Shown here: piece after piece, positions 49,609-62,137 of the stretch
Position numbering within the stretch: the stretch's first letter is position 1
How the letters are laid out: each line of letters begins with the position of its first letter
Source: Xenorhabdus thuongxuanensis
GTDB lineage: Bacteria; Pseudomonadota; Gammaproteobacteria; Enterobacterales; Enterobacteriaceae
NCBI RefSeq assembly: GCF_001908095.1
Contig: NZ_MKGR01000004.1
Location: forward strand, 124,001-188,000
Reading direction: 5' to 3'
DNA: 64,000 bases
Made by a program: the position numbers and the translations under genes
Notes under the pieces: model-generated
Seen by the model: the letters and a program-made list of their open reading frames with translations, nothing else
What the model was told of the DNA's origin: nothing
Databases searched by the model: none

Positions 49609-52044
49609 ATGAGTATACTGGCAACAGCGGGGGCGGAATCTGGCCGTCAGTTACATAAATTTGGTGGCAGCAGTCTGGCTGATGTGAAATGTTATCAGCG
49701 GGTTGCTGAAATTATGGCGAACTACAGCCTGCCGGGTGATTTGATGGTGGTATCGGCAGCAGGGAGTACGACTAACCAGTTGATCGATTGGCTTAAGTTG
49801 AGTCAGAGTGACCGGATATCAGCACATCAAATACAGCAATCTTTGCGGCGTTACCAGCAAGAATTGATCCGTGGCTTGTTGCCCGAAACAGTTGCAGAAG
49901 AACTGAACGCAATGTTTATCGCTGATCTGGAAAGATTGAGCGTATTATTGGATAAGCCCGTCACCGATATCACATATGCCGAAGTTGTCGGTCATGGAGA
50001 AATCTGGTCTGCCCGTTTAATGGCGGCGGTGCTGGAAAATCAGGGTATCTCCAGCGCATGGCTGGATGCGCGTCAATTCCTGCGGGCAGAACGCATTGCT
50101 CAGCCGCAAGTTGACATCAGTTTATCTCAGCCCCTGCTTAGCCAATTATTGATCCAAAACCCCAATAAGCGTTTAGTGGTTACCGGTTTTATATCCAGTA
50201 ACCAGAAGGGGGAAACGGTATTATTGGGGCGCAATGGCAGTGACTATTCTGCTACCCAAGTTGGGGCTTTAGCGGGAGCCAAAAAAGTCACAATTTGGAG
50301 TGATGTGGCGGGTGTTTACAGTGCTGATCCGCGTAAAGTCAAAGATGCCTGCCTGCTGCCATTGCTGCGTTTGGACGAGGCCAGTGAATTGGCACGTTTG
50401 TCCGCACCCGTTCTTCATACCCGTACATTGCAGCCTGTTTCTCTCAGCGATATTGATCTGCAATTGCGTTGCAGTTACCAGCCTGAACAGGGCTCCACCC
50501 GTATTGAACGAGTGCTGGCAACGGGGACAGGAGCAAAAATTGTGACCAGCCATGATGATGTCTGCCTGATTGAATTGCATGTTTCTCCAGCTCACGATTT
50601 CAAACAAATCTACAAGGATATTGATTCTTTGTTGAAGCGCGCCCAAATCCGGCCATTGGCAACCGGGTTACATGCAGATTGCAACTTGATCCAACTTTGC
50701 TATACCTCTGAGATTGTGAATAGCGCTCTTGATGTTTTGCAGGATGCTTCCTTACCCGGCAAACTTTCTTTGCGTGAAGGTTTGGCGTTGGTGGCGTTAG
50801 TGGGGGCAGGTGTATGCAAGAATCCGCTGCATAGCCATCGCTTTTATCAACAATTAAAAGATCAGCCGGTTGAATTTATCTGGCACGCAGAAGATGACAT
50901 TAGTTTGGTGGCTGTACTGCGTTTAAATCAGACATCGCATTTGATTCAGGGATTGCACCAAAGCCTGTTTAGGGCAGAAAAACGCATCGGTTTGGTGCTG
51001 TTTGGCAAAGGAAATATTGGTTCCCGATGGCTAGAGCTATTCGCCCGTGAACAGAAGAACATTTCCGCTCGCAGCGATTTTGAATTTATTCTGGCGGGTG
51101 TTGTCGATAGTCGCCGGAGTTTGCTGAATTATCAGGGTATTGATGCCAGTCGGGCGTTGGCCTTCTTTGATTATGAAGCGACTGAACATGAAGAAGATGC
51201 TCTGTTTTTATGGATGCGGGCACATCCATATGATGATTTAGTTGTATTGGATGTCACGGCAAGTGAAGAATTGGCCAAAGAGTATATCTATTTTGCCAGT
51301 TATGGATTCCATGTTATCAGTGCCAACAAAGTCGCCGGTTCTTCCGACAGCAATACATACCGTATGATCCGCGATGCCTTTGCAAAAACGGGGCGTCATT
51401 GGTTATATAACGCCACCGTTGGTGCAGGGCTACCGATTAACCATTCTGTCAGGGATCTGCGGGAAAGTGGTGATACTATTCTGTCCATCAGTGGCGTTTT
51501 TTCCGGCACATTATCCTGGCTGTTCTTGCAATTTGATGGTTCTGTACCTTTCAGTGAATTAGTTGAACAAGCATGGCAACAAGGGTTGACGGAACCTGAT
51601 CCGCGCATTGATCTTTCTGGTCAGGATGTGATGCGTAAGTTGGTTATTCTGGCTCGCGAAGCGGGTTATGAGATAGAGCCTGATCATGTGCGTGTTGAAT
51701 CTCTGGTACCGGCAGAAGCTCGGAACGGTTCCATTGAAGAATTCTTTGAAAACAGTGCTGCCATTAATGAGCAAATGCTGCAACGGTTGGAAGCGGCACA
51801 GGAAATGGGCATGGTACTACGGTATGTCGCACGTTTTGATGCCAGTGGCAAGGCGAAAGTTGGTGTGGAAGCAGTGCGTAGCGATCATCCATTGGCTTCG
51901 CTGCTGCCGGCAGATAATGTCTTTGCGATAGAGAGCCGTTGGTATCGTGATAATCCGTTAGTGATCCGTGGGCCAGGAGCGGGGCGAGATGTCACCGCAG
52001 GGGCAATCCAATCGGATTTAAATCGTCTGTCGCAACTTCTGTAG
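49609..52044 (+). CDS. metL: Bifunctional aspartokinase II / homoserine dehydrogenase II
   Basis: 811 residues. The N-terminal kinase domain begins LHKFGGSSLADVKCYQ, with GRNGSDYSATQVGALAGA and a degenerate regulatory linker. The C-terminal homoserine dehydrogenase has GLVLFGKGNIGSRWLELFA, then VISANKVAGSS and YNATVGAGLPINHSV. It catalyses the first and third steps from aspartate to homoserine for methionine. In E. coli AKII is repressed by MetJ and not feedback inhibited. It is coupled to metB. A hairpin follows the stop. Confidence 0.96.
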   Translation: MSILATAGAESGRQLHKFGGSSLADVKCYQRVAEIMANYSLPGDLMVVSAAGSTTNQLIDWLKLSQSDRISAHQIQQSLRRYQQELIRGLLPETVAEELNAMFIADLERLSVLLDKPVTDITYAEVVGHGEIWSARLMAAVLENQGISSAWLDARQFLRAERIAQPQVDISLSQPLLSQLLIQNPNKRLVVTGFISSNQKGETVLLGRNGSDYSATQVGALAGAKKVTIWSDVAGVYSADPRKVKDACLLPLLRLDEASELARLSAPVLHTRTLQPVSLSDIDLQLRCSYQPEQGSTRIERVLATGTGAKIVTSHDDVCLIELHVSPAHDFKQIYKDIDSLLKRAQIRPLATGLHADCNLIQLCYTSEIVNSALDVLQDASLPGKLSLREGLALVALVGAGVCKNPLHSHRFYQQLKDQPVEFIWHAEDDISLVAVLRLNQTSHLIQGLHQSLFRAEKRIGLVLFGKGNIGSRWLELFAREQKNISARSDFEFILAGVVDSRRSLLNYQGIDASRALAFFDYEATEHEEDALFLWMRAHPYDDLVVLDVTASEELAKEYIYFASYGFHVISANKVAGSSDSNTYRMIRDAFAKTGRHWLYNATVGAGLPINHSVRDLRESGDTILSISGVFSGTLSWLFLQFDGSVPFSELVEQAWQQGLTEPDPRIDLSGQDVMRKLVILAREAGYEIEPDHVRVESLVPAEARNGSIEEFFENSAAINEQMLQRLEAAQEMGMVLRYVARFDASGKAKVGVEAVRSDHPLASLLPADNVFAIESRWYRDNPLVIRGPGAGRDVTAGAIQSDLNRLSQLL

Positions 52045-52095
52045 TCCAATATTTTATAGGCGAGGATTTTCTTTCCTATTGATTAATCAGGCTTT

Positions 52096-52123
52096 AGCAG
52101 GGATATAACAGGTTATCCCTGCT
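52096..52123 (+). terminator. Hairpin downstream of metL
   Basis: The 10-bp perfect stem AGCAGGGATA/TATCCCTGCT with an 8-base loop begins 52 bp after the metL stop. No T run follows, so it may only stabilise the metBL mRNA or be a weak terminator. Confidence 0.5.
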
Positions 52124-52341
52124 GATGTTCACACCGCTATCCAATCAATCAAACATGCTTTTTTCTCTTTTTAAGTTTCATAAAACTCGCCCAAATTGGT
52201 TGTTTTCTGATATGAATAGAACGTTAGAAATAAATAGAAGAACACGTCTTACAGCAAAACATGAAGCATTCAGACAGAAAATAGGGTCATCAATCCATTG
52301 GTGAAATAGGTGACATACAGCAACAGAAGGCCAGGAACCAC

Positions 52342-54978
52342 ATGAATCAACAATATTCCGCAATGCGAAGTAATGTCAGTATGCTCGGTAAGTTGCTGGG
52401 CGATACAATTAAAGAAGCTTTGGGAGAAGATATTCTTGATAAAGTTGAAACGATCAGGAAGTTATCTAAATCATCCCGTGCAGGTAACGAGGTTCACCGC
52501 CAGCAGCTTTTATCGACGCTGGAAAATTTGTCCAATGATGAATTATTGCCTGTTGCCCGCGCGTTTAACCAGTTCTTAAATCTGACTAATGTTGCTGAAC
52601 AATATCACAGCATTTCTCCACATGGTGAAGCGGCAAGTAATCCGGTGGCGCTGGCAGCGCTGTTCAACCGGCTGAAAGACAAACAATTCAGCAATGACGA
52701 TTTGATAAAGGCGGTCAATGAGCTGGCGATTGAATTGGTTTTGACCGCTCATCCGACAGAAATTGCCCGCCGTACCCTGGTTCATAAGTTGGTTGAAGTG
52801 AATGGCTGTCTGGCACAGCTTGATCATGACGATTTGGCCGATTATGAACGTAATAACATCATGCGTCGGCTGCGTCAGTTGATTGTCCAATCATGGCATA
52901 CTGATGAGATCCGTAAGATTCGTCCTACCCCAATTGATGAAGCAAAATGGGGTTTTGCTGTGGTCGAAAACAGCTTGTGGGAAGGTGTGCCGGCATTTCT
53001 GCGTGAGTTCAATGAACAACTGGAAGAATCCATTGGTTATAGCTTGCCAGTGGAAGCGGTGCCAGTACGTTTTACCTCTTGGATGGGAGGTGATCGTGAT
53101 GGTAATCCTAACGTTACCGCCGAAATTACCCGTCATGTTTTACTGCTGAGCCGTTGGAAGGCCGCAGATCTGTTCCTGAAAGACATTCAGGTTTTAGTTT
53201 CTGAACTCTCCATGTCGGAATGTACGCCTGAACTTCGCCAAATGGCGGGAGGTGAGCATGTTTTAGAGCCTTATCGTGAGATTGCTAAACAATTGCGTAC
53301 GCAATTAGGTAACACGCTGGCTTATCTGGAAAAACACCTTAAAGGCGAGCAAGCTTTACCACCAGCGGATTTACTCCTGCATAACGAACAGTTATGGCAA
53401 CCACTATATGCCTGTTATCAATCCCTGAAAGATTGTGATATGGAAATTATCGCGAACGGGCAATTACTGGATACCTTGCGCCGCATTCGTTGCTTTGGTT
53501 TATCTTTGGTGCGTATTGATATCCGTCAGGAAAGTACCCGCCATACTGATGCGATTGGTGAACTGACGCAATATCTGGAAATGGGCGATTATGCGAGCTG
53601 GCTTGAAGCCGAAAAACAGGCATTTCTGTTGAGAGAGTTGCAATCAAAGCGTCCTCTGATCCCGCGTGATTGGCAGCCCAGCGCAGAAACACAAGAAGTT
53701 TTCGATACCTGCAAGGTTATTGCTGAATCACCACAAGATTCGATTGCGGCTTATGTTATTTCCATGGCGAAAGTACCTTCTGATGTCTTGGCGGTGAAAT
53801 TATTGCTGAAAGAGGCGGGATGCCCATTGTCATTGCCTGTTGCGCCGTTGTTCGAAACCCTTGATGACCTGAACAATGCAGAAGGCGTGATTCGACAACT
53901 ATTGGGAATTAAGTGGTATCGCGATCTGATTAAGGATAAGCAGATGGTGATGATTGGTTACTCCGATTCAGCCAAAGATGCAGGGGTGATGGCGGCGTCG
54001 TGGGCACAATATCGGGCACAGGATGCATTAATTAAAGTGTGTGAAAAAGAGGGTGTGACACTTACCCTGTTCCACGGGCGTGGAGGTACGATTGGCCGTG
54101 GTGGTGCTCCTGCCCATTCGGCTTTACTTTCCCAACCGCCAGGTAGCCTGAAAGGCGGGTTTCGCGTAACGGAGCAGGGAGAAATGATCCGCTTTAAGTT
54201 TGGTTTGCCGCAGGTAACGATCAGCAGTTTGGCCTTGTATGCCAGTGCGATTTTGGAAGCAAACTTATTGCCGCCACCGGAGCCGAAACCGGAATGGCAC
54301 CAGATTATGGATACACTCTCCGATGTTTCCTGTGATATGTATCGTAATTATGTACGTGAGCAACCGGAATTTGTGCCTTATTTTCGGGCAGCAACACCGG
54401 AACAAGAGTTGGCAAAACTGCCGTTAGGTTCACGGCCGGCTAAACGACGCCCGACAGGGGGCGTTGAAAGCTTGCGAGCGATCCCGTGGATATTTGCCTG
54501 GACGCAAAACCGTTTGATGCTACCGGCATGGTTAGGCGCAGGTGCGGCGTTACAACGGGTGATCGATGCCGGTAACTTGCCAGTTTTAACGGATATGTGT
54601 CGCGACTGGCCATTCTTCAATACGCGTATTGCCATGTTGGAGATGGTGTTTGCCAAAGCAGATCTGTGGTTAGCAGAATATTACGATCAGCGTTTGGTAG
54701 AACCGAAGCTGTGGCCGTTAGGCGTAAAATTGCGTAACCAACTGGCAGAGGATATCGAAACGGTACTGACCATTGCACAGGATGAACAATTGATGGCGGA
54801 TTTGCCGTGGATCGCCGAATCTATCGCCTTGCGTAACGTGTATACCGATCCGTTGAACGTACTACAGGCCGAATTACTACAGCGTTCCCGTCAGCAGGAA
54901 AATCCTGATCCGCATCTTGAGCAGGCGCTGATGGTGACAATTGCCGGTGTTGCGGCAGGAATGCGCAATACAGGATAG
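52342..54978 (+). CDS. ppc: Phosphoenolpyruvate carboxylase
   Basis: 878 residues, near the 883 of E. coli. It carboxylates PEP to oxaloacetate to refill the TCA cycle. Motifs include the catalytic [27 protein letters not shown], the [16 protein letters not shown] loop and the C-terminal end GMRNTG. The start is [20 protein letters not shown]. In E. coli ppc lies near argE and metF is directly after metL; here ppc sits between metL and metF, so the local order has been compressed. Confidence 0.97.
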   Translation: MNQQYSAMRSNVSMLGKLLGDTIKEALGEDILDKVETIRKLSKSSRAGNEVHRQQLLSTLENLSNDELLPVARAFNQFLNLTNVAEQYHSISPHGEAASNPVALAALFNRLKDKQFSNDDLIKAVNELAIELVLTAHPTEIARRTLVHKLVEVNGCLAQLDHDDLADYERNNIMRRLRQLIVQSWHTDEIRKIRPTPIDEAKWGFAVVENSLWEGVPAFLREFNEQLEESIGYSLPVEAVPVRFTSWMGGDRDGNPNVTAEITRHVLLLSRWKAADLFLKDIQVLVSELSMSECTPELRQMAGGEHVLEPYREIAKQLRTQLGNTLAYLEKHLKGEQALPPADLLLHNEQLWQPLYACYQSLKDCDMEIIANGQLLDTLRRIRCFGLSLVRIDIRQESTRHTDAIGELTQYLEMGDYASWLEAEKQAFLLRELQSKRPLIPRDWQPSAETQEVFDTCKVIAESPQDSIAAYVISMAKVPSDVLAVKLLLKEAGCPLSLPVAPLFETLDDLNNAEGVIRQLLGIKWYRDLIKDKQMVMIGYSDSAKDAGVMAASWAQYRAQDALIKVCEKEGVTLTLFHGRGGTIGRGGAPAHSALLSQPPGSLKGGFRVTEQGEMIRFKFGLPQVTISSLALYASAILEANLLPPPEPKPEWHQIMDTLSDVSCDMYRNYVREQPEFVPYFRAATPEQELAKLPLGSRPAKRRPTGGVESLRAIPWIFAWTQNRLMLPAWLGAGAALQRVIDAGNLPVLTDMCRDWPFFNTRIAMLEMVFAKADLWLAEYYDQRLVEPKLWPLGVKLRNQLAEDIETVLTIAQDEQLMADLPWIAESIALRNVYTDPLNVLQAELLQRSRQQENPDPHLEQALMVTIAGVAAGMRNTG

Positions 54979-55000
54979 TTTAAATATTTTTGAATCATAG

Positions 55001-55031
55001 AAGCCGAATGGGGAAACTATTCGGCTTTTTT
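55001..55031. terminator. Terminator between ppc and metF
   Basis: The 9-bp stem AAGCCGAAT/ATTCGGCTT with a 9-base loop is followed by T residues on the plus strand. It lies between the convergent ppc and metF. Confidence 0.85.
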
Positions 55032-55035
55032 AGTT

Positions 55036-56034
<999 letters not shown>

Positions 56035-56079
56035 TTAGTCAATCGAGAAATGTCTTATTACCAGTGAGGAATATTCAAA

Positions 56080-56211
56080 ATGATCAGGAAAGAAATTCAT
56101 GTTGGGGAATTAGCGAAAAACCCCGATGCACTCACCGAGGTTATGACGCCGACCGGTCACTCCCAGTCCATTTATGGTACTAATTATGAACACTTTTGCA
56201 GAGGAAACTAA
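56080..56211 (+). CDS. Unassigned 43-codon ORF between metF and argE
   Basis: An ATG at 56080 with a GAGGA site nine bases upstream opens 43 codons on the strand opposite to both neighbours. The product starts MIRKEIHVGELAKNPDALTE and ends with an aromatic- and Gly-rich tail around YGTNYEHFCRGN. It has one cysteine, no hydrophobic segment and no obvious family. The charged first half and Gly/aromatic second half look like a leader-plus-core precursor peptide, but no modifying enzyme is nearby, so I do not claim that. It could also be a short remnant. The gap it fills is otherwise empty. Confidence 0.45.
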   Translation: MIRKEIHVGELAKNPDALTEVMTPTGHSQSIYGTNYEHFCRGN

Positions 56212-56244
56212 TTAGCCATTTGGCGGCTGGGAAACAGTACAGCT

Positions 56245-57402
56245 TTAACCCGCATTCAAACAAAAATGAGCCACAAGCTGTGAAAGTAATTTCCTCGTTG
56301 GCTCAATAAATGCCATATCTAAAAATTCATCGGGCTGGTGCGCTTGTTCAATCGATCCAGGCCCTAAAACCAATGTTGGGCACAACGCCTGAATAAAAGG
56401 CGCTTCTGTACAGTAATTGACGGTATCTGCTTTGGTTCCCAACAGTTTTTCAATCACGCCCACCAGTTTGTGATCTGTCGGACATTCATAGCCCGGAATG
56501 GGGGGATGAAGTTCTGTCACGTTCAGGCGACCAGGCCAGCGCTGTTTTACAGGTTCCAGTGCGTCATTCAGCAATCCATTCAAATCCTGCAAGGTTAATC
56601 CGGGAAGCGGACGGATATCCATATGCAGTTCACAGCAGGCACAAATGCGATTTGCGGCATCACCGCCGTGAATATGGCCGAAATTCATGGTTGGATAAGG
56701 GATGACGAACGCCGGATTGTGATAGCGCTCTTGTAAGGTATGGCGTAGTTTTATTAGCTGGGTAATGGATTCGTGCATCAGATCAATGGCATTGACGCCC
56801 CGCGCTGGATCACTGGAATGCCCTGATTTTCCTTCAATGCGGATAGCCTGGGCTATATGCCCTTTATGGGCGCGGATTGGCTGTAATGATGTCGGTTCGC
56901 CAATGATGGCAAAATCAGGCCGAATATGAGTATTGGCAGCAAAGTAGCGTGCACCTGCCATTGATGTTTCTTCGTCAGCGGTAGCGAGAATATAAAGGGG
57001 ATGAGATAGTTTGCTGACATCGATATCCCGCAACGCATCAATGATAAAGGCAAAGAAGCCTTTCATATCAGCCGTCCCAAGCCCATATAATTTTCCATCG
57101 CGTTCGGTCAATGTGAAGGGATCTTGTGTCCAGCGCCCCTCATCAAAAGGAACAGTATCTGTATGACCACATAGCAGTAAACCACCCGAACCACTACCCA
57201 ATGTTGCCAGTAGATTGAATTTACCTCTGGTTTCAGGAACGGGTTGAATTTCAATGGAAAATCCGATCTCTTTTAGCCATTCCGCCAGCAGATTGATAAC
57301 AATTTCATTGCTTTGATCGAGTTCAGCATCATTTGCGCTGATAGAAGGAGCCGCAATGAGCTGATGATATAATTTAATAAAAGACGGTAATTTGATATTC
57401 AC
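56245..57402 (-). CDS. argE: Acetylornithine deacetylase
   Basis: 385 residues, M20 metallopeptidase family. It removes the acetyl group from N-acetylornithine to give ornithine. The dinuclear zinc site is seen in [14 protein letters not shown] and [11 protein letters not shown], with [14 protein letters not shown] carrying the catalytic Glu pair, and HMDIRPLPG in the dimerisation domain. It is divergent from argCBGH, sharing a 116-bp control region as in E. coli. Confidence 0.96.
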   Translation of the reverse strand: MNIKLPSFIKLYHQLIAAPSISANDAELDQSNEIVINLLAEWLKEIGFSIEIQPVPETRGKFNLLATLGSGSGGLLLCGHTDTVPFDEGRWTQDPFTLTERDGKLYGLGTADMKGFFAFIIDALRDIDVSKLSHPLYILATADEETSMAGARYFAANTHIRPDFAIIGEPTSLQPIRAHKGHIAQAIRIEGKSGHSSDPARGVNAIDLMHESITQLIKLRHTLQERYHNPAFVIPYPTMNFGHIHGGDAANRICACCELHMDIRPLPGLTLQDLNGLLNDALEPVKQRWPGRLNVTELHPPIPGYECPTDHKLVGVIEKLLGTKADTVNYCTEAPFIQALCPTLVLGPGSIEQAHQPDEFLDMAFIEPTRKLLSQLVAHFCLNAG

Positions 57403-57447
57403 TGTTGACAGCCCTTACTCATAATAGTATCAATGTTCATGCAAATT

Positions 57448-57466
57448 AATTGCATATAAATGCAGT
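57448..57466. promoter_or_regulatory. ArgR-binding (ARG) box candidate
   Basis: AATTGCATATAAATGCAGT holds the palindrome TGCAT-ATAA-ATGCA, similar to the ARG box half-sites TGAAT/ATTCA. A less good box (GTTCATGCAAATTAA) lies directly before it, fitting the usual pair in the argE-argC control region. Confidence 0.5.
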
Positions 57467-57472
57467 AAAGTC

Positions 57473-57500
57473 ATTGGGTTAATACTATTGGGTTAATACT
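57473..57500. repeat. Tandem 14-bp duplication ahead of argC
   Basis: ATTGGGTTAATACT occurs twice with no gap (57473-57486, 57487-57500). Each unit contains TAATACT, a possible -10 element, so the duplication may give argC two adjacent promoters or change leader length. The argC ribosome site AGGTGA follows at once. Confidence 0.85.
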
Positions 57501-57518
57501 ATAAGGTGAATAAATCCC

Positions 57519-58523
57519 ATGTTGAATACGCTGATAGTTGGTGCCAGTGGTTATACCGGAGCTGAGTTAGCAGCATATCTGCAACGTCATCCCTATGTCC
57601 ATCTCTCCGGCTTGATGGTTTCTTCTCAAAGTTTAGATGCGGGGAAATGTTTTTCAGAACTTCATCCACAATATAGGGGTATTCTTGATTTGCCCTTACA
57701 GCCGTTGACCGATGTGATTGAGGCAGCAAAAGGGATTGATGTGGTCTTCCTCGCCACTGCTCATGAAGTCAGCCATGATATTGCCCCAATATTTTTGGCA
57801 GCAGGTTGTATCGTGTTTGATTTATCCGGTGCCTATCGTGTACAAAATACACAGTTTTATAAAAAATACTACGGGTTTGAACATAAAAATTCTCAGTGGT
57901 TGGAGCAAGCTGTATATGGATTGGCAGAATGGCAAGCGGAGAAAATCAAGCAAGCGCAATTGATTGCTGTTCCTGGCTGTTACCCTACCGTTTCCCAACT
58001 TTCATTGAAACCGTTGCTTGAACAAAATTTATTAGATATAGAACATTGGCCTGTTATCAACGCTGTCAGTGGTGTCAGTGGTGCTGGCCGAAAAGCGTCG
58101 ATCACTAATAGTTTCTGTGAAATTAGTTTGCAACCATATGGTGTTTTTAACCATCGTCATCAGCCTGAAATCACTACTCATTTAGGTACAGAGGTGATTT
58201 TTATCCCTCATTTGGGCAATTTCTCACGCGGTATTCTTGCCACAATTACCTGTAAGTTGAAATCTAGTGTGACAGAAGCACAAATTAGCGAAGCTTATCA
58301 GCAGGCATATCATGATAAACCGTTGGTACGGTTATATGGCAAAGGGTTTCCCGCGTTGAAAGCTGTGGTTGGTTTGCCATTTTGCGATATTGGTTTTGCC
58401 GTTCAGGGGCAGCATCTGATCATCGTAGGGGCTGAGGATAATTTGTTGAAAGGGGCAGCGGCACAAGCAATACAGTGCATGAATATTCGTTTTGGGTATG
58501 AAGAAACTCAGGCATTATTTTAA
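57519..58523 (+). CDS. argC: N-acetyl-gamma-glutamyl-phosphate reductase
   Basis: 334 residues. It reduces N-acetylglutamyl phosphate to the semialdehyde with NADPH, the third step of arginine synthesis. The NADP fold is [18 protein letters not shown], the catalytic cysteine is in [16 protein letters not shown], and [11 protein letters not shown] binds substrate. Its promoter region holds the ARG box and a tandem repeat. It heads argCBGH. Confidence 0.96.
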   Translation: MLNTLIVGASGYTGAELAAYLQRHPYVHLSGLMVSSQSLDAGKCFSELHPQYRGILDLPLQPLTDVIEAAKGIDVVFLATAHEVSHDIAPIFLAAGCIVFDLSGAYRVQNTQFYKKYYGFEHKNSQWLEQAVYGLAEWQAEKIKQAQLIAVPGCYPTVSQLSLKPLLEQNLLDIEHWPVINAVSGVSGAGRKASITNSFCEISLQPYGVFNHRHQPEITTHLGTEVIFIPHLGNFSRGILATITCKLKSSVTEAQISEAYQQAYHDKPLVRLYGKGFPALKAVVGLPFCDIGFAVQGQHLIIVGAEDNLLKGAAAQAIQCMNIRFGYEETQALF

Positions 58524-58565
58524 TTTCTAACCTACAGATATTAATACCGACAGAGGATAAATCCG

Positions 58566-59339
58566 ATGGAGCCGTTAGTTATCAAGTTGGGTGGTGTGTT
58601 GTTAGATAGTGAAGAAGCGCTGGAACGGTTATTTACCACATTACAGTTATACCGAAAAACACATAAACGTCCGCTGGTTATTGTGCACGGCGGTGGCTGC
58701 TTGGTTGATGAACTGATGCAACGATTGCAGATGCCTATTTTGAAGCAACAAGGCCTGCGGGCTACACCTGAGGATCAAATTGACATCATTGCGGGGACGT
58801 TAGCCGGAACTGCCAACAAGAAATTGCTGGCGTGGGCAACAAAGTATCGTTTGCCTGCCATCGGATTATGTTTGGGAGATGGGGGGATGGTTAAAGTTTC
58901 TCAACTGGATAAAGAGCTTGGTCACACTGGAAAGGCTCAACCAGGAACACCTGATCTCCTGAAAATTTTGCTGGATTTGGGCTACATACCGATTATCAGC
59001 TCAATTGGTATCACTGAACAGGGTGAATTGATGAATATCAATGCCGATCAAGCTGCGACGGCTATTGCACAAGTGCTGAATGCAGATTTGATCTTGTTGT
59101 CTGATGTCAGCGGTATTCTGGATGGGAAAGGGAAAAAGATCCCAGAAATTACGACAGAACAGATCGCGCAGCTTATCGATCAAGGCATTATCACTGATGG
59201 CATGATAGTGAAAGTGAATGCCGCATTGGAAGCGGCAAAAACACTCGGACAACCAGTGGATATCGCGAGTTGGCGTCATGCAGATCAGTTGATTGCGTTA
59301 TTTAATGGCATACCTATTGGCACACGAATTTTGGCGTAA
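58566..59339 (+). CDS. argB: N-acetylglutamate kinase
   Basis: 257 residues, amino-acid kinase family. It phosphorylates N-acetylglutamate. The ATP/substrate segments are [41 protein letters not shown] and [15 protein letters not shown]. Length and N-terminus match the E. coli dimeric form, which is not arginine inhibited. It lies 42 bp after argC. Confidence 0.97.
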   Translation: MEPLVIKLGGVLLDSEEALERLFTTLQLYRKTHKRPLVIVHGGGCLVDELMQRLQMPILKQQGLRATPEDQIDIIAGTLAGTANKKLLAWATKYRLPAIGLCLGDGGMVKVSQLDKELGHTGKAQPGTPDLLKILLDLGYIPIISSIGITEQGELMNINADQAATAIAQVLNADLILLSDVSGILDGKGKKIPEITTEQIAQLIDQGIITDGMIVKVNAALEAAKTLGQPVDIASWRHADQLIALFNGIPIGTRILA

Positions 59340-59394
59340 TTGAACGTGTATTTACCGAACTTAAGTTTTTACTAAAATTAAAAAGGTTATTCCT

Positions 59395-60606
59395 ATGACT
59401 AAAAGCATTAAGAAAATCGTTCTTGCATATTCAGGTGGTTTGGATACTTCCGCCATTATTCCGTGGTTGAAAGAACATTATGACAATTGTGAAGTGATTG
59501 CGTTTGTCGCTGATGTCGGCCAAAGTCGTGAAGATCTGGAAGGTGTGGAACAGAAAGCATTACGTTCCGGTGCTTCTGAATGTCATATCGTTGATCTGCG
59601 CGAAGAGTTTATCAAAGAGTATGTTTATCCTGTGTTAAAAACTGGCGCCCTGTATGAGGGAAGTTATCTGCTTGGTACATCAATGGCTCGTCCAATTATT
59701 GCCAAGGCACAGGTTGAGCTGGCTCTGAAAGTGGGAGCGGATGCTGTCGCCCACGGTGCAACAGGTAAAGGGAATGATCAGGTTCGGTTTGAAAGTACTT
59801 ATACCGCCTTGGCACCACATCTGAAAGTTGTGGCTCCGTGGCGGGAATGGGATCTGCGTTCCCGTGAAGCACTGCTGGATTATTTGAAAGTCCGTGATAT
59901 CCCGACAACAGCAACGCTGGAGAAAATCTATAGCCGTGATGAAAATGCATGGCACATTTCAACCGAAGGTGGGGTTTTGGAAAGCACGTGGAACGCTGCC
60001 AATAAAGATTGCTGGGTGTGGACAGTAGAGCCAGAAGAGGCGCCCAATGAACCGGAATATATCACTGTGACGGTTGAAAGAGGTGAAGTCGTTAGCGTGA
60101 ATGGTCAGGCGCTTTCTCCCTATCAATGCCTTGATGAGTTAAATAAGTTGGGCGCCAAACATGGCATTGGCCGGATCGATATCGTGGAAAACCGTTTAGT
60201 AGGCATGAAATCCCGCGGTTGTTATGAGACTCCGGGGGGAACCCTAATGATGGAAGCACTGCGTAGTATCGAACAACTGGTTTTGGATCGCGATAGTTTC
60301 AAATGGCGTCAACAACTGGGGCTGGAAATGTCTTATGTTGTTTATGACGGCCGTTGGTTTGCGCCATTGCGTCAATCAATCCAAGCAGCAGCAGAAATTT
60401 TAGCGGCCAGTGTCAGCGGTGAAGTAGTTCTGAAACTTTATAAAGGGCAGGTAACGGCAGTGCAGAAAAAGTCAGCCAATAGCCTCTATTCTGAAGAGTT
60501 CGCCACTTTTGGCGAGGATGAAGTTTACGATCATAGCCATGCAGAAGGGTTTATTCGCCTCTATTCTCTTTCTTCACGTATTCGTGCACTGAACAGCAAA
60601 AAGTAA
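59395..60606 (+). CDS. argG: Argininosuccinate synthase
   Basis: 403 residues. It joins citrulline and aspartate using ATP. The P-loop-like [16 protein letters not shown] lies at the start, followed by [13 protein letters not shown] and [13 protein letters not shown]. The length matches the roughly 400-residue class found in Proteus and Yersinia-type operons rather than the roughly 447-residue E. coli ArgG. Its place inside argCB-G-H also fits that arrangement. Confidence 0.96.
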   Translation: MTKSIKKIVLAYSGGLDTSAIIPWLKEHYDNCEVIAFVADVGQSREDLEGVEQKALRSGASECHIVDLREEFIKEYVYPVLKTGALYEGSYLLGTSMARPIIAKAQVELALKVGADAVAHGATGKGNDQVRFESTYTALAPHLKVVAPWREWDLRSREALLDYLKVRDIPTTATLEKIYSRDENAWHISTEGGVLESTWNAANKDCWVWTVEPEEAPNEPEYITVTVERGEVVSVNGQALSPYQCLDELNKLGAKHGIGRIDIVENRLVGMKSRGCYETPGGTLMMEALRSIEQLVLDRDSFKWRQQLGLEMSYVVYDGRWFAPLRQSIQAAAEILAASVSGEVVLKLYKGQVTAVQKKSANSLYSEEFATFGEDEVYDHSHAEGFIRLYSLSSRIRALNSKK

Positions 60607-60664
60607 TTTTTGGGTAATCAACTTTTAGCAATTAATAGTAATTGGAAAAAACAGGAACGATATT

Positions 60665-62038
60665 ATGGCACTTTGGGGTGGGCGTTTCAGTCAGGAAGCT
60701 GATCAGCGGTTCAAGCAATTTAATGATTCACTGCGTTTTGATTATCGTTTGGCGGAGCAGGATATTGTTGGCTCGGTTGCATGGTCAAAAGCGTTGGTCA
60801 CGGTGGGAGTGTTAACTGCCGAAGAGCAGCAAAAGCTGGAGCTGGCTTTAAATGAGTTACTGGATGAAGTGCAAACCAATCCCAAGGCCATTTTGCAAAG
60901 CGATGCGGAAGATATTCACAGTTGGGTAGAAGGGCAACTTATCACGAAAGTGGGCGATTTGGGTAAGAAACTCCATACGGGACGTAGCCGTAATGATCAG
61001 GTCGCAACTGATCTGAAATTATGGTGTAAAGATCAGATCGCCCACATTCTGACAGCATTAGTTGAGTTGCAACAAACCCTAGTGTTCACTGCTGAAAATA
61101 ATCAGGATGCAGTAATGCCAGGTTATACTCATTTGCAGCGGGCACAACCTGTCACTTTTGCCCATTGGTGCTTAGCCTATGTGGAAATGTTCAGTCGTGA
61201 TGAAAGTCGATTGCAAGATGCACTAAGGCGGTTGGATGTCAGTCCGTTGGGATGCGGGGCGCTGGCAGGAACGGCGTATGATATTGATCGTGAACAACTG
61301 GCGTCATGGCTTGGTTTCACCTCAGCGACATGCAATAGTCTGGATAGTGTTTCGGATCGTGATCATGTTTTGGAGCTACTGTCAGATGCGAGCATTAGTA
61401 TGATTCATCTTTCGCGTTTTGCTGAGGATCTGATTTTCTTTAATAGTGGAGAGGCCGGCTTTGTTGAATTGTCGGATCGGGTAACCTCCGGTTCTTCCTT
61501 GATGCCGCAAAAGAAAAACCCAGATGCATTGGAACTTATCCGTGGCAAGTGTGGACGGGTACAAGGGGCATTGACGGGGATGATGATGACTTTAAAAGGA
61601 CTTCCTCTCGCCTACAATAAAGATATGCAGGAAGATAAGGAAGGCTTGTTTGATGCACTGGATACCTGGTTGGATTGTTTGCATATGGCGATACTGGTGT
61701 TGGATAGCATTCAGGTAAAACGCTCCCGTTGTGAGGAAGCAGCAAAGCAAGGGTATGCTAATGCGACTGAGCTGGCTGATTATCTGGTGGCAAAAGGTGT
61801 GCCATTCCGCGAGGCACATCACATTGTTGGTGAAGTTGTTGTTGCGGCAATTGACAGAGGTAAGGCACTGGAAGCGCTTTCTCTATTTGAATTGCAAAAA
61901 TTCAGCAACGTCATTGCTGTGGATGTGTATGACGTTTTATCGTTGCAATCTTGTTTGGACAAGCGACTGGCAAAAGGTGGTGTAGCGCAAGAGCAGGTGA
62001 AACAAGCGATAGCCCAGGCGAAACAACGATTTAGGTAA
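60665..62038 (+). CDS. argH: Argininosuccinate lyase
   Basis: 457 residues, fumarase/aspartase superfamily. It splits argininosuccinate to arginine and fumarate, the last step. The signature [19 protein letters not shown] carries the catalytic Ser loop, with [17 protein letters not shown] and [16 protein letters not shown] also seen. It is the last gene of argCBGH. Confidence 0.97.
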   Translation: MALWGGRFSQEADQRFKQFNDSLRFDYRLAEQDIVGSVAWSKALVTVGVLTAEEQQKLELALNELLDEVQTNPKAILQSDAEDIHSWVEGQLITKVGDLGKKLHTGRSRNDQVATDLKLWCKDQIAHILTALVELQQTLVFTAENNQDAVMPGYTHLQRAQPVTFAHWCLAYVEMFSRDESRLQDALRRLDVSPLGCGALAGTAYDIDREQLASWLGFTSATCNSLDSVSDRDHVLELLSDASISMIHLSRFAEDLIFFNSGEAGFVELSDRVTSGSSLMPQKKNPDALELIRGKCGRVQGALTGMMMTLKGLPLAYNKDMQEDKEGLFDALDTWLDCLHMAILVLDSIQVKRSRCEEAAKQGYANATELADYLVAKGVPFREAHHIVGEVVVAAIDRGKALEALSLFELQKFSNVIAVDVYDVLSLQSCLDKRLAKGGVAQEQVKQAIAQAKQRFR

Positions 62039-62137
62039 AAACACTAATAATCACACGCAGTTGATAGTTTTTTACCCTCGTGGATATAATGATTTATTGA
62101 TCAATACTATCATTGATATCAAATGCTGAGGTTGGGA

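Noticed and set aside
56080-56211. Lasso-peptide precursor interpretation of the 43-codon ORF
   Set aside because: The spacing between the Gly and an acidic residue, and the leader Thr position, do not fit lasso rules, and no maturation genes are nearby.
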